In this document: in pieces, positions 1-12,277 of the stretch
How the letters are laid out: each line of letters begins with the position of its first letter
Position numbering within the stretch: position 1 is the stretch's first letter
Origin: Rotaria macrura
Lineage: Eukaryota > Rotifera > Eurotatoria > Philodinida > Philodinidae
Assembly (NCBI GenBank): GCA_900239685.1
Contig: OENT01000400.1
Span: 59,181 to 123,180, forward strand
DNA length: 64,000 bases
Reading direction: 5' to 3'
Program-made: the position numbers and the translations under genes
The notes under the pieces: generated by a model
The model's database searches: none
Told to the model about the DNA's origin: nothing
Seen by the model: the letters and a program-made list of their open reading frames with translations, nothing else

Positions 1-1249
1 TCTATTTTTGAAACGCTATGATGTATAGTATATAATGAGCACAAATGCGTCTATCGTGTTTCATATTTTAAGCCCACAGGGATTGCGTTAACAGCTTTTT
101 GAATTTATTTTTCTCGATATCATACAGAAGAATATAGAACAGTTTATTAAAATACCCACGTGAAACTCAAAATTATGTCAACGTGTTTGAGTGTATTTTA
201 AACGTAGTTAGAGGCGATTATGGTTACAATATGTAATAGGAAACATTCACTAACGTTTCAAAGACTCACTCGGATGAGTTCGAATAAATAGCTGCGTCTA
301 GACACACGTATAAGAGAAACACTTTTGCATATTTGGATAAGGTATAACCGCAATTCAAAGCGTGATCGTGGCTGTGGCTATCGATATAGATTCCCCTGTG
401 CTAACGCCATCAAACCCACCGTCCACACCAGCTTACTTCACACACACCCAGTCCAAATACTTGAAACATGTGTCTGAGGTGAATCACGGTTGAAATTATT
501 CGAATTGGCTGATAACTTCATCTGTGCCTTTAGTGCACTTTATTCATAATTGGTTATGATCGACACAATAATTGATTTTCAATGCTGCTGACTAAAACTA
601 ATTACAGTTTATTGTTTTCTCTTACCAATTAATATCACAACAACTGTTAGTTGATTCAAAATATCTTAAATGACTTAAAATCATTATCAAGTAGATATCA
701 TCAGTGAATCAATTACTTCCAGTACAGCTGATTCTCAATGAACAAGTATGGAATCGTTTGAAGTTTCAAGAAAACGTTTTCTCAAGAATTAATCAGTATA
801 CGAGAAAGTGTATCATAACTATTTTTTGTTCAAGAACAGACATATTTCCTTCTTTCATACAAAACGAAGTGTGATCATATTCCTCTGCGAGAAAAGAAAG
901 GGAAACGATAGATTTTAGCATTAAAATAAAATTTTATCATATCCCATTTTAACAGATGGAAAAAAAGCAAAAGAGAATCTTTTCTTAGACTGGAACAGCA
1001 ACATTCATCATATTCGATTTTAATAAATGAAAACAAGAAACGAAATAATTTCTTTAGAAAATAAAATTATTATTTAGTATTTCTTTTAAAGCAAAAAGAA
1101 GGGAACGCAAAAAGGAAACACTGTTTTAGATTAAAAGGAAACTCATCTTAGAGCACAGGATTATAAATCCTGTGTACATTGAATGATTTTAATGAAAAAC
1201 ACTATCATTTCTTACGACTAAGCAAGTTAGCATTTTTAAATATGAGCAC
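1..1249. other. non-coding, no feature seen
   Basis: AT-rich sequence on both strands without a reading frame that looks like protein, and without terminal repeats or an RNA gene that I can recognise. It could be the flank of a gene outside the window. Confidence 0.4.
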
Positions 1250-1771
1250 GTGACATGCAAGGTAAAGTTGAACGTTTCGTGGTTGGGGAAAAATGAAACT
1301 TTTAAAATATTATACAGCACCACACATGGCTCTTTTACGAGGCACATGAAACCTACCAATCATGAAGAGAGTATAGGAAACATTTACAGACCTAATGAAG
1401 TAGAGAATGGATGCTCACCAATAATACAGAACCAACCAATATTCTACCGAATTATTCATGACTTCGAATATAAATGATGAAACTTTAAAAAGAACAATCA
1501 AATTGACAAGGAATCCCTCGAAATATTTAAAAGAGCTTCGGAATTTCGGTGGCACTGTCAACGGCTTAGCTCATGATGAATAAAGCCATAAACGAATCTA
1601 AGACACGACTAAAAAGCCTTTTGCAAATACTATAAAACCCTATAAATACTCCTGATCTTAAACAGCTCCATACGGAAAACACAGAACATGCTTCATACTG
1701 CAGTACAGCGGAAAAGTGTATCGCACATGGTGGTACACAAAATGTGCTCGGTATAAAAGGTAGATAGTATG
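1250..1771 (+). pseudogene. decayed coding-like stretch, unrecognised
   Basis: Three plus-strand pieces read like protein but lie in different frames: 1250-1477, then a frame opening with ATG at 1454 and running to a TAA near 1578, then a stretch in the region 1640-1770 ending at TAG. They have hydrophilic, mixed composition, unlike the surrounding A/T runs, but no splice sites that join them in phase. I recognise no family. It could be a broken gene, exons of a diverged gene, or chance. Confidence 0.2.
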
Positions 1772-2961
1772 TTATAAAAACATGGACGTTAAAACTAAAA
1801 GAGAAAACTGAATTAAAGTAACAACTCCATGAATAATTTATCAAGTTTTATGTTTCTAAAGAACTAGTCATTATAGAAAAAATGTTGATCAGATCTCTCG
1901 TGTTTATGTAATCGATTATCATGTTTTATTTACAATTGATTCAAGTACATATACTAAGTTTTTCTCGTGCTTCATGTTGTTTCATTGCTATAATTGTATA
2001 ATGCGAAGAGTTAAAACAATCTTCTTATCATAGGATATGTGTGTTAAAACAAGCAGGTAAAATCAACCAAAAAATACCGAACTTTTAAATATAATCGACT
2101 GCTAATAAATTATAGTTGTTGATTTTCAAATTAATTTACAAGGATATAAATTATATATGTGTTTACGTTACCCTCAATAAGTACGAACAGATACTCGATT
2201 TTGCATTACTGCAAAACAGAAACAGTAGTTTTTGAGGAAACGACACATGGCGTCGAATTTCACAGTAATTGAACTCGTAGGAACAATAATTTAAAGTGAA
2301 GTTTAGGAAATGAAAATAGAAACTACTAAGTGTATTATTTGGAACTCTCTTGTATTCTTACTCATCTTGTTTTTGTGCTGTGAAAAACGCTAATGTCTCT
2401 AATACTATGATCATCTATTGTGTTCATTAATCTTTGAAAATAAAAATTATGTCTATGATATTCTACATTGGTTTTCAAATAGTATAATTAGTTTCAATTC
2501 GCTGGTGAACGCAAATTTTTTTTGCAAAGAGACGGAGAACTCTGAAAAATTTTCAAGTCTGGCATTGAAAAATTATCCTCACTCTTACAACATAATATTA
2601 TAACTAATCGTGTTTGTGATGCACTATAATTCATTATAAAATTTTTCGTTGTTATGATTACAAATCACAGATTAATATCTCCTGGAAAAAAACAGTTGTA
2701 ACCATCTTACAAATCATTTAAACCTGTATATTTACAGATTGTTTGTTGTTTTCATTAAAAGATTGTTCTAGTAAAGATAGATGAACTATTGAATTTTACA
2801 GTCAAGCATGTGAATGTTTTATTTCAAAATTTATACTAAATTAATATTTTCATTCGACTAGGAATCCGTTTTACAATATTCCAATGTCGGCTAAATCTAA
2901 ACACAGGCCAAGATACATAAGTGATTAAAACAGTTCGTTAGTGGTTGTATTGTAATTTAGG
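1772..2961. other. intergenic, 3' flank of helicase gene
   Basis: No protein-like frame. On the minus strand an AATAAA (plus-strand tttatt at 2818-2823) lies about 140 bp beyond the helicase stop codon and is a reasonable polyadenylation signal for that gene. Nothing else is recognisable. Confidence 0.4.
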
Positions 2962-5900
2962 CTAATCATTTTGGACATCACAAATAATTTTTCTGTCCAC
3001 GGCATCGATCACTAGCTGTTTCCAAAATGGACTACTCATTGCAATTCGTCTGAGGTTGCCGACGACGTACAGAGCGTGCTTTGCACGAGTCAATGCGACA
3101 TTGAGCCGTCGTGCATCCTCCAAGAAGCCGATTTTGTCACCACTACGAACACATGAAAAGATAACAAAATCTTTCTCTTTCCCTTGTGCGCCATCAGCAG
3201 TCATCACTTCGACACCACGTGGGAGGAGATTATCTTGAAAATAACGCACTTGAGCCCGGTATGGGCAAATAACAGCGATTCGTTTTTCAACATCCGATCG
3301 AACACCACCAGAACATGTATCTGCCGATTCTTTGGATTTCAAGTATTGAATTAGACTATCGCAAAGTCGGCTAACAAATTTGGCCTCTTTTTCGTTCCGT
3401 ATGGAACTATCGTCACCTTGAATTTCTCCAGGTACATTTCTGTTGTAGTAATATATCGGTTTAAGATCGAAATTTTGAATTCGTTTTTGGACCGATGGAT
3501 CTGTTATCAATGCATTCTTATAAAACGTCCGATTTGGAAAAGAACAAATCTCTGAATGCATCCGATATTGAGTGTTTAAGGTAGTAATTAGTCGAGATTC
3601 TTTAAGTACATCATATAGACGCTCATAGAGCGATTGATTGAGACCAAGGTTCCGACTAAAATCGCTTATGACTGTCGGTGGCAGTTGACATGGGTCGCCA
3701 GCAAGTATTATATTTTTACAATTGAAGCGGATGGGTATAAAACAGTCTGCCATCAAGCTTTGACTTGCTGTAACGCGAAAGAAAACATTTTATGCTATTA
3801 GCATTCATATATATATATATATTTATAATCGTTCTCACCTTCGTCAATGATTATAAAGTCTACTCGATTGACAAGTGACGACAAGCGTGAACTGGCACAA
3901 CTGTTGAGCGTCGATACGATAATCGAGGCCTTTTTTAAAATATTTTCCTGAATTTTATTTAAATTGACTCGATTCAGTTCAGGATTGTGCTTGAGATCAT
4001 CGACAATTTTCTCCAGCACGAGAAAATCAAGAAAGTTATTGCATATGTCTTCGTCGATCGGAGGTTCGGAACCAACACGAATGAGCGTATGTTGATCTGT
4101 GATGGGGAAAATAAACAGTACAGAATAGGAATAATTTGAATTCAACTTACCACTTCGTTGTTGAGGTAATCTTTGAAGAATACGACGTGATAACTCGTTA
4201 CAGGCATTATTCGATGGTGCACAGATGAGTATTTTTTTCCCATTGTACCACTTGTCGCTAGACAGTAAACTTAAAGCAGTACCTGCAATGGTACTACTCT
4301 TACCAGTGCCTTAAAAAAAAAGAAAGAATAGAATCATCATCCCAAACAACAGACACTGTTCAAATTATATCTCACCAGGTGGGCCGAAGATCAGATGTAG
4401 TCGATCCAATTCATCTTCATGCATATGGTGGCTAATATCTATTGCTCTCGATTGCTCTGAATTGTAGCCGGGCCTTTCGATTTTATTCGAGGAATAAAAG
4501 TTATTTGGAAATCGGAAATAATGATCCTCGACTTTTGGCACGATTAGGCTATGTTGATTACGCCAACTCTTCAGTGTTTCAATTGCATGGATCATGCGTA
4601 AAGACGATGTTATGTTAGCTATCTTAAATATCTCTAGTATTTTCGAATTATTCTTCTCTTGCAGCAGTTGTACAGCTTCTGCACACTCCTTCAAAACGTA
4701 GATGCCAATAGTGATCTGCAGCTCGATCTTCACAGGTTTCTTAACTGTAGCACTGGTGAACCGACGTTTATCGTCGGCATTGGCATCTTGAACTCGTTCT
4801 TTCTTCACATACACAACAACACCAAAATACATTTTTTGATTGATCGTTGTAACAATAATAACATCGAATAGCCCCAGTCTATTATTCAAGTGACTGAGTG
4901 AATCATCTAAATTAAATAAGATATGCCAATGTGAAGGTGTGTTGAAGAAAACAAAGCTCACTGAAAGTCACAATCGTTCTCCCGACGATAATTGCAGTTT
5001 GTTTTCTTTCACATTCTGTGGTCATGTATTCAGTAGTTAGCACATTCGTACTGAATATGCGATCTTGATTTGGTATTCCAATACCATGGTAATCTCGGAC
5101 TAGTGAAGCCCATACTTCCTGGTAATGCAATCTTGTTAGGCAAGAGTAAAATTTTTTCAGTTGCATTTGAAATTCGTTTGATTCTTTGGCGTCGTTCAGC
5201 AAAGAATATATCTCACTTAATGGTTGCAAGCGACCAGATTTCAAGGTAGGATGTAGTTCTCTAATATAACTCTTCTTCTTGATGGAATCAGGATTCCAAC
5301 TGGTGGTGATTAAATCCAGTAACTTTCGAATAGGTTTACAAAGATATTGTCCCCATGTTGATTGTCTTGATCCTATTTCTGTATGATCAACATTCTCACC
5401 ATCAAAATTAATTGTCCGCGAAGCCGACGTTACTTTCGAAGCTCTATCTGACTCGTCGACTGTTGCATTGTACATGACTTGAAACTCTCGTAGCACCTTC
5501 GTATAGTTTTTCGACAATAGACAAATCAATCGCGCTTGGAGCCAAAGAGGTCCGTTGGGTCCATTTATGCGTTCCTGTATCCATGGACAATTCCTATATG
5601 CATCATTTTTCGCACTAGTACTATCGTTTTTTGGCACCGACTGATCTGACCTATAATCAAATAAAAAGAAAAGTGTACGAAAGGTAAAATCATCCTAACT
5701 GGTTTTAATTGTTCAAAGAGATTACGTTTCATCGAAGAAAGCAACAGTGATGAAGAAAAGGATATTAAAGTCACGCGAAAGCAACATGCTGATCTACTGC
5801 AATATGTCCATCATTAATCGAATATATCGATGAAAACAGGATTGGGTGACAATTTATTTAAAAATAGACTTAGCATTAGCATAAAATTCCTTCAAAATTT

Positions 5901-6460
5901 TAATATCATTAGAGACTAATTCGTTTTTCACAGGTCGAGAAGCAACTTATACCTATGGGTAGTGGGTTCGAGGTGGCAGGGGTATGAAGTGAAGATTACA
6001 AGTCCTTCTTGTAAGAAATCTTTTTCGGTTTTCTCTGAAAAATGAACGAAAACAAAGAGTTTCGTTCACTTAGACTGAGTCCAAAAAACTAACTTTTGTC
6101 TATGATAGGCTCCTCCCCTTACTAAAATTTTCAGACTGTACATCTGAGTTTCGATTTTCCACTGATTATTATCTTTAAAAATACCCTCATTTCTTGCTCA
6201 ATTGACAATATTTCACACAAGTAAAAAGAACACAGACATATATATTATCGGAACATATCAATTCGATTAATCGCTACTAAAACAGTCTAGCAACGATGAG
6301 ATAATTGCTTTCCAGAGATCTTAGTTCATTTCACCAAATGAAGAACGATAATAATACGTCTATAGATATTGCATTTCCGAATGATAGTGTAAAACAGAAG
6401 TAAATAAATATGAAAACAAGAGTCTACTTACCGAAAGGAATTCGATAATGAATTTTGCAT
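2962..6460 (-). CDS. Sen1/senataxin-like superfamily 1 helicase
   Basis: Predicted RNA/DNA helicase of the Upf1/Sen1 group, which unwinds nucleic acid and R-loops using ATP. Model: complement(join(2962..3767, 3839..4096, 4151..4309, 4376..4906, 4962..5650, 6432..6460)), 2,472 nt, 823 aa. All junctions are GT/AG and agree in phase. Visible motifs: Walker A GPPGTGKS at residues 414-421 (split by an intron inside the last Gly codon of GPPG), Ia CAPSNNACNEL, Walker B DEAS at 554-557 (also split), III GDPCQLPP at 579-586, IV QYRMH at about 622, V ADGAQGKEKDFVIFS, VI LNVALTRAKHAL near 785. The N-terminal ~400 residues match nothing I know. It is much shorter than vertebrate senataxin, so it is helicase core plus a modest N-domain. 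Exon 1 carries only nine full codons. Sen1-like rather than Upf1 because no CH zinc domain is seen; a ZNFX1- or MOV10-type relative is not excluded. Confidence 0.9.
5651..6431 (-). other. long first intron of the helicase gene
   Basis: A 781-bp intron bounded by GTAAGT (rc of 6426-6431) and TTATAG. It is more than ten times longer than the other introns of this gene (54-71 bp). Inside it the plus strand, about 5710-5817, holds a short acidic open frame ending TAA, discussed in the findings. A locally GC-richer stretch lies at about 5935-6130. Confidence 0.75.
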
Positions 6461-6773
6461 GTTGTAAAATTGGCTGTATAGTGATTGAGATTGTAGATTA
6501 AAATGTCTGACTCGTTTGCAACTGATTATTTTATAGACGGCACACGTCATGTACAGTTTGAATATTAGTCATAGTCATGGAAAATTCCTATGTGCAATTA
6601 TAATGCCATCTTGCTTGCTGCATGTTGTTGGAGCTGTACAAAAACAAAAAGAAAAAGAATTCTATTATTTTTTTCTTTTGTGTTTACACTTACATGTGCT
6701 CCGTGTCATTGTTTCTTGCTGACTAGTAAAGAAAAACATCAAGTCGAGAATGAATGCACATTCGTTCCTTGAT
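6461..6773. other. 5' flank of helicase gene, upstream of hAT element
   Basis: About 310 bp between the helicase start codon and the left target duplication of the hAT element. It should contain the helicase promoter. No TATA box in a convincing position was found, and the open frame at 6590-6772 is low-complexity. Confidence 0.35.
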
Positions 6774-6781
6774 GCCAGTAT

Positions 6782-9700
6782 TAGTGGCGTCATTAGGGGG
6801 GGGGGGGCAGATGAGGCTGGCCCCATCACCACTTTTGAGTCCCATCATCCTTATTTCACTTTACCGATTGAATTCTTCAATGAAAGAAATGAATATCAAT
6901 TAGAGCATCGAAGTCTGAATTTTGAATCGATGAGAATGTAAATATTTTCTCCCTTGATAGTAGTATGGAACCATTTGTTCATTTTTGTAACTATCAGACA
7001 TGGAAGGCACTAATCATCATTTTATGTTGTCCATTATGACTCCCAAGTCCGGAGGAAAGCTAGCGATCAGTTATGATATTTCATAAGCAGATAAATAAAA
7101 CATATGCAACCTAGTAATTAAATCAAAACCAAGAACTATTATGTCTTTCTTTTCACCATCTTGACCAAAAAGGAGAAGATTAATTAATCTGGGGTTACAC
7201 CAATCACTCACATCTACAGAAACATCAACAACACTTGTTTTTTCTGAAAGAACAAATTTGCTTTCAAAATTTGATTCAAATACCAATCTATATGATGATG
7301 CAACAGCTATACACGATAAATCCATTTCAACATCATTAACATAAAATACACCTTTATTACTCTAAAATTTATCAGCACAATCATTTGTCATAGGACCTAT
7401 TGACACTAGTCGTTCATTCATCGGTCCATCATCTACATTACCCACAGCATCGTTATTATCACCAGTGGTAGTTCATATAGATGTGAATAGTTCATCAGTG
7501 AGTCCATCTTCTCAACCTAATTCACCATTAATATCTATGACAACACCTTCAAGATCTGCTGATATTAGTCGTTCGTTATTTGATACACCATCATACAAAA
7601 TAAATAAAGAAAATCGACCGTTTCAAAAACAATCGTTCAATAATAGGCCATGACTGGAATAATCTATCGCTCATAATGATCGAATTTACTTCTAGTACTT
7701 TAGACATTTTGGCTCAACAAACAATTTGATCAATCGGAATCAAAGTGATGGTTTTATAATTGGATAAAATAACTGCGAAGCGTGCATTTGGTTAAAATAG
7801 AAGGTTTCGACGTCATGAAACAAGTGCAGCACACATTCAAGCAACGTCAAATTATAATCAATTTCTTATCCGTGAAAAATCTAACGAAACCGTTATTAAT
7901 GTAATGGAAAAAGGAAGAATGGAACAGATTCGAAAAAACCACGAACGTTTAATTAAAATGTAATCAATCATCCATTTATGCTGTAGATAGATGATTTCTT
8001 TAAAAGGCGATGAAGAACCTCCAAATGAAGTTTTAAGATCTTCCATATTTTAATTTTATATCATATATTTCTTTTGATTCTCTATGCCAAATCATAGAGG
8101 AAATCTTTCAGAGATTCTACAATGGCCATCTGAAACAGATCCAATAGTCAAGTCGATTTTTGATGATTCAACAAGTAATGTCACGTATTTATCTCCATGG
8201 TACTCAAAACGAACTTATAAATTTGATGGCCAAGCAAATTAGATATCGTATTTCTGAAAAAGTATTTTCGATTTATACTTCTTCGAATTCTGGTCATCAG
8301 CAAATGTCGATCGTACTTAGAGTTATTGATGATTAGAAAAACTAAAGAATCAAAGAATTGTATAGAAGAATATTTTATCGGTTTAGGTGCATCATATCCG
8401 TCTGATGCCAAATCATTGAACGATGCTATTGTTAAAATATTAAGAAAATAAAATATTGATTCATACTCGTGTGTTGCAACGTGTTTTGATGGGTCATTTC
8501 TTGTTTGAAACACGAATCAAAATACATCGAACTAATTAATTAGGTCCGATAAAAATTTTATCAGATAAACTAAACGGTATTTTAAGAGCAGCAACAGCAG
8601 CAATTTGTCAAAAGATTCATTTATGTCCGTGTTTTTATTTAGCGAAAACATTTGACTGTTGTTATTCCCAGCAATTATTTGAATCAATAATTGAATAGTT
8701 TGAACAATCTTGAGAAGAACAATTTTTTCAACAAATATTTCAAACAATATAGATTTTATGAGTGAGCCTAAACAGTATCGAAAACGAGGGCTCTCTTCAA
8801 GATTCAAAGATTAAATCATTAATGGGCAAAGTCGGTCAACGTGACGATAATCAAAATGAACATTATTTTTAGAACGTATATTGATTACCAATTGAATGAT
8901 AATATATTCGTTGAGTTACAAGATTGATTTTCATCAAAAAATTTACAAATTTTATCAGACATATCATCATTATGTCCAGAGAGTGATAATTCTTACATTT
9001 CGATACTTTAAAACCATTTGCTAATCATTTAAATGTTGACCTTGATGCTTCACAAATGAACGGATGATGGTGAAACCAATACTACAAAAATACAGAATCA
9101 ACATCTATCCATGTACGTAGATGAAGTTTGACAATGCTGTAAACCTGCCACTTATCATATTGTGAATGATTCCTTGATACTCGCGTCTATGAATAATACG
9201 ACTATCTCTACAGAAATGAACGAGTACACGCAAATATCTAATATGATTTCTAGCTTAGAATTTGTCGCCTGTTTCGAGGATAACTTTTTGCAGCGTCCAT
9301 TTCGAAACAATCGACGTTGTGTTCCTCACTTTTCAAATTCGAAGTGAACTTTTTCTCGAGATAGAAACATCAGCTACCTCGAACGAACAACTCATCGGAG
9401 GACTGACACAGAGCTGTTCAAGTAGTGTGATCCCTGATCTATTTTCACGATAAAGTTACGCATCAATTTTGTTTAGCACTCAGCACAAGAAAACCCATCA
9501 TTCTATGAATCTATCAAAGACTTGAAAATCGGAAAGCACGCGAATTCGATTATGACTGAACAGTTGCAAGCTGGGGTTGTTAAATTAAAAAAGCGAGCGA
9601 AATACGAGCTGTTGGATGAAAAATTACAACTACTAGTTTCGTCTTTTCATCTCATACTAAGAGAATCATATTTTATAAGAGAGCGAACTCAGTTCGATGT

Positions 9701-10074
9701 TTGATATGAATGTTAACTCGACTAAATAAAGTTATTTCTTGGCGTTTTTCAATAGTTCTTTAAATGAGGGTCAGCTGTCGGTAGCTCAACTATCGTGTCA
9801 CCCATAAAAATAGTTGTATTATACTCAAATAAATATATTTATTCAGTTATATTTTAAAATTTTCTGTTTTCACACATAAACTAGGCATCTTCGTATCTAA
9901 GATACAAATAGTACACACATGACCATTCAATTTAGTTTAGTGGTAGTTTTAAAATTTAGCAGTAACATTTGAAACCTTGTTACAATGTTTAGTGTCTGGA
10001 GTCGGACAACGAGTGCATTGGAAGGAGAGATGGGGCTGAACCCCATCACGCTAACGTTTCTGGTGACGCCACTA
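6782..10074 (+). mobile_element. decayed hAT-superfamily DNA transposon
   Basis: A 3.3-kb element. Its ends are inverted: TAGTGGCGTCA begins at 6782 and the complement TGACGCCACTA ends at 10074, an 11-bp perfect match with further weaker similarity inside, including a G-run at 6796-6807 and a palindromic GGGGCTGAACCCC near the right end. The flanking 8-mers gccagtat (6774-6781) and gtcagcat (10075-10082) differ by two transitions and are best read as an aged 8-bp target duplication, the hallmark of hAT. Internally it carries the broken transposase listed separately. Ends of the form CAGTGGCGT with G-rich subterminal DNA are common in animal hAT families. Confidence 0.85.
7440..9170 (+). pseudogene. 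broken hAT transposase (ZMYM/KIAA1586-like type)
   Basis: Remains of a transposase spread over several frames with many stops. Recognisable pieces in family order: an S/T/P-rich N-terminus at 7465-7653; a His-rich piece at about 7815-7960 with the H-x-x-S-x-x-H spacing of the TTF-type zinc finger, followed by a NHERLIKM-like helix; GNLSEILQW and SIFDDSTSNVTYLS at about 8100-8195, the conserved segment before the RNase H-like core; a KEYFIGLGA-like piece and CVATCFDG at about 8365-8490; an LCPCFYLAKTFD segment near 8620; and, most telling, FSSKNLQILSDISSLCPESD with LKPFANHLNVD at about 8920-9045, typical of the region before the hAT dimerisation domain. The dimerisation domain itself is barely visible. 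Assignment is by motif memory without a search. Confidence 0.75.
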
Positions 10075-10082
10075 GTCAGCAT

Positions 10083-11274
10083 GGTAATTGATTTGAGCTT
10101 TCGTGTTCATCTTCTGTTCATTCATACCCATCCACATTCTTCGTATAATCTGTTCTAATTAGTAGAGCAACTCACATAAAAAGGTCTCATCAAGGAACAA
10201 TCACTGGAATATTTCAATAGTTTCAAGTTAATATGATGCACAAAAGAAAATTATCCGAAAAAACCAGCTTACATTGATGTTTGATCAAAGTATGAAAAAT
10301 TGATTTCTCATTCTTCAATAATAGCTTTGAAATCTGATTCAACATCAGAAACAAGTAAAACATTTTTGCATTGTTCTGTTCTTTTATGGAAAGAAGTCGC
10401 TGATGAACATTTGTTTCTGCTTTGCTGTTCCTCATTGGTGAAACTGTGGCTAGACGAAATTATTCAAGTGTAATGTACTATTTATAACCCTGAAATCGAG
10501 AAACTTCCACGATGAAAATCTAGAATATTGATTGTAGAGTCATTTCATTTGTAATGAAAAACCTGTTTAATTTGTCACAAAATCAATCTAATAACCGTGC
10601 TTTGTTAAAGGACAGCCCGACGAATCCATCGTAAATGTAAAAATTTCGTTAGCACGCCCGCAGCATGGGGGTAGCTAAGAAAAAGATGGCTTATTTCTAA
10701 ATATATTGTTCTATAATAAAAATTAAAACATATTAGATGACGATCGAACATAACCTGCACTAACATAATTGAGTTTTAGATTGAAGCGTTGCCCTTAGCA
10801 AAAGCAATCGATGGATTGATTCAATCCTAATACGCATAAAAAGCTCAAACTATAATTGAATTATAAGATGGCTTGACCTCCAGTACTTCTGAGAGACGAT
10901 TTTTGATAGTGTCTTCGAAAGGAAGACATCTCAGACAAGTTTGATGGAACTAGTGCCAATTTCAAAAGATTGTTATGTAATTGTACTTTTGCCAGCAGCA
11001 CGTTCTCTCTCTCTCTAACTCGTAGAACATATACTTATATGGAAGAGAAAGCAATAGACATGAAATAGATAATATTTATCAAGAAATGAGAGAGAAAAGA
11101 CATTAACAAGAGTAGCGATAAAAGATATAATGAACACAGTCAAACAGTAATAGAACGATGCTTTCCGTTACATTTTTTTTAAACGATCAGATCAATATAT
11201 ATATACATACATAAGTCAGTTACGTTCTTCAGAAAGTGTAGATGTGAATGTATGCTTCGTAAAAATTGTTGAAA
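10083..11274. other. intergenic, nothing recognised
   Basis: AT-rich, no convincing gene. A minus-strand frame at 10223-10435 lacks splice or family support. A short CT-dinucleotide run lies at about 11004-11017. Confidence 0.4.
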
Positions 11275-11520
11275 ATGTTCAACACATTTAATAAACTACC
11301 GAAAGATACTAGTTTCCCATCAAAGTGGCTACAAAAAGCTGACTCAGCGGGCAAACCATGCTCCGTTTGGTTACTTCAAGGTAAATAAAAGAGTCCTTTC
11401 ATATGTAATATCGAATTAAGCTGTGCCAACGAAGTTTGAACTAATGTTAGAAATTGTTCAGAGCTGCCAAAACATCCACAGTATCTCAAAGACTTCTTGA
11501 AAAAAGAGCTCAGCCAGTAA
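11275..11520 (+). CDS. 54-aa two-exon small protein, unknown function
   Basis: join(11275..11380, 11462..11520), 165 nt including TAA. The donor is CAAG|gtaaat, the acceptor ttgttcag|AG, and the split Glu codon keeps the frame. The product is hydrophilic with no signal peptide or membrane segment: it starts MFNTFNKLPKDTSFPSKWLQ and ends YLKDFLKKELSQ, with Pro/Trp in the middle and an amphipathic lysine-rich C-terminus. An AATAAA lies at 11626-11631, about 105 bp after the stop. The combination of balanced composition, exact splice phase and polyA signal makes a real gene likely despite its size. I do not recognise the family. Confidence 0.6.
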
Positions 11521-12277
11521 AGGAATCAACTTTGCAAAAATGAATGAAAGAATGGTACAAAAAGATAATGAAATTTGTTAGGTTATAATTTGGTAAAACT
11601 GTAAATTTGCAAATAATGAATGAATAATAAATCTACGTTCTAGAACAGTGATTTTTTAATTCTGTATTCTTTGTGACACATGGATAAAATTACTGCAAAG
11701 TGCCGTATCTCTGCTGTGCAGTATACTATATGCGGTCTTCTTGCATGACAAAGATAAAAAGAAGGACACCTGCGGGTTCTGCATAAGCAAGAAATTAGTA
11801 AAGCGATTCTTTCAATAAAAACGGATCATATTTCTGAAGTTGTTTTCGAGAAAAATACAATAGAGAGTAGAAGTTTTTTCTGACTCACATAAAAAGAAAT
11901 AAAGCGCAACACAATTCATAACCAAAGAACTTTTTAGAAAATATCTTTTTCTCCTAGAAATTGAGTATGATAAATAAATTATTTGCTTTTTTTTCGTTGT
12001 GTATGGTGAAATGAAGAAAGTATTCGTTTGATTGTTCTGTGAAAAATGGTACTATGTCATGAAAATAAATGATTAATGATGAAATGGTAATTCAATAGAT
12101 GAAAAAAGTCACTTTCTAAATGTCTCACTTTCTTCTCGATAAAAGAATATTGAATGAATCGATAAAAAGCCAAAGATGTTTTTCTTTTGAAAGAAAGATA
12201 AAAGATGAAGTTGAAGAAACATGAACAAACGAAACCAGAAAACCTTTGTTTTGTGTAAATCATTACGGTGGTTGATT
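11521..12277. other. intergenic, convergent 3' flanks
   Basis: Shared 3' region of the 54-aa gene (+) and the membrane protein gene (-). Two overlapping minus frames at 12057-12294 are shadows of AT-rich DNA. Nothing else is seen. Confidence 0.4.

Noticed and set aside
4912-4961. Read-through peptides at the ends of helicase frames (for example after VTFS and before the FNL exon)
   Set aside because: They are translations of a 55-bp intron; splicing at GTGAGC and AATTTAG restores a single frame.
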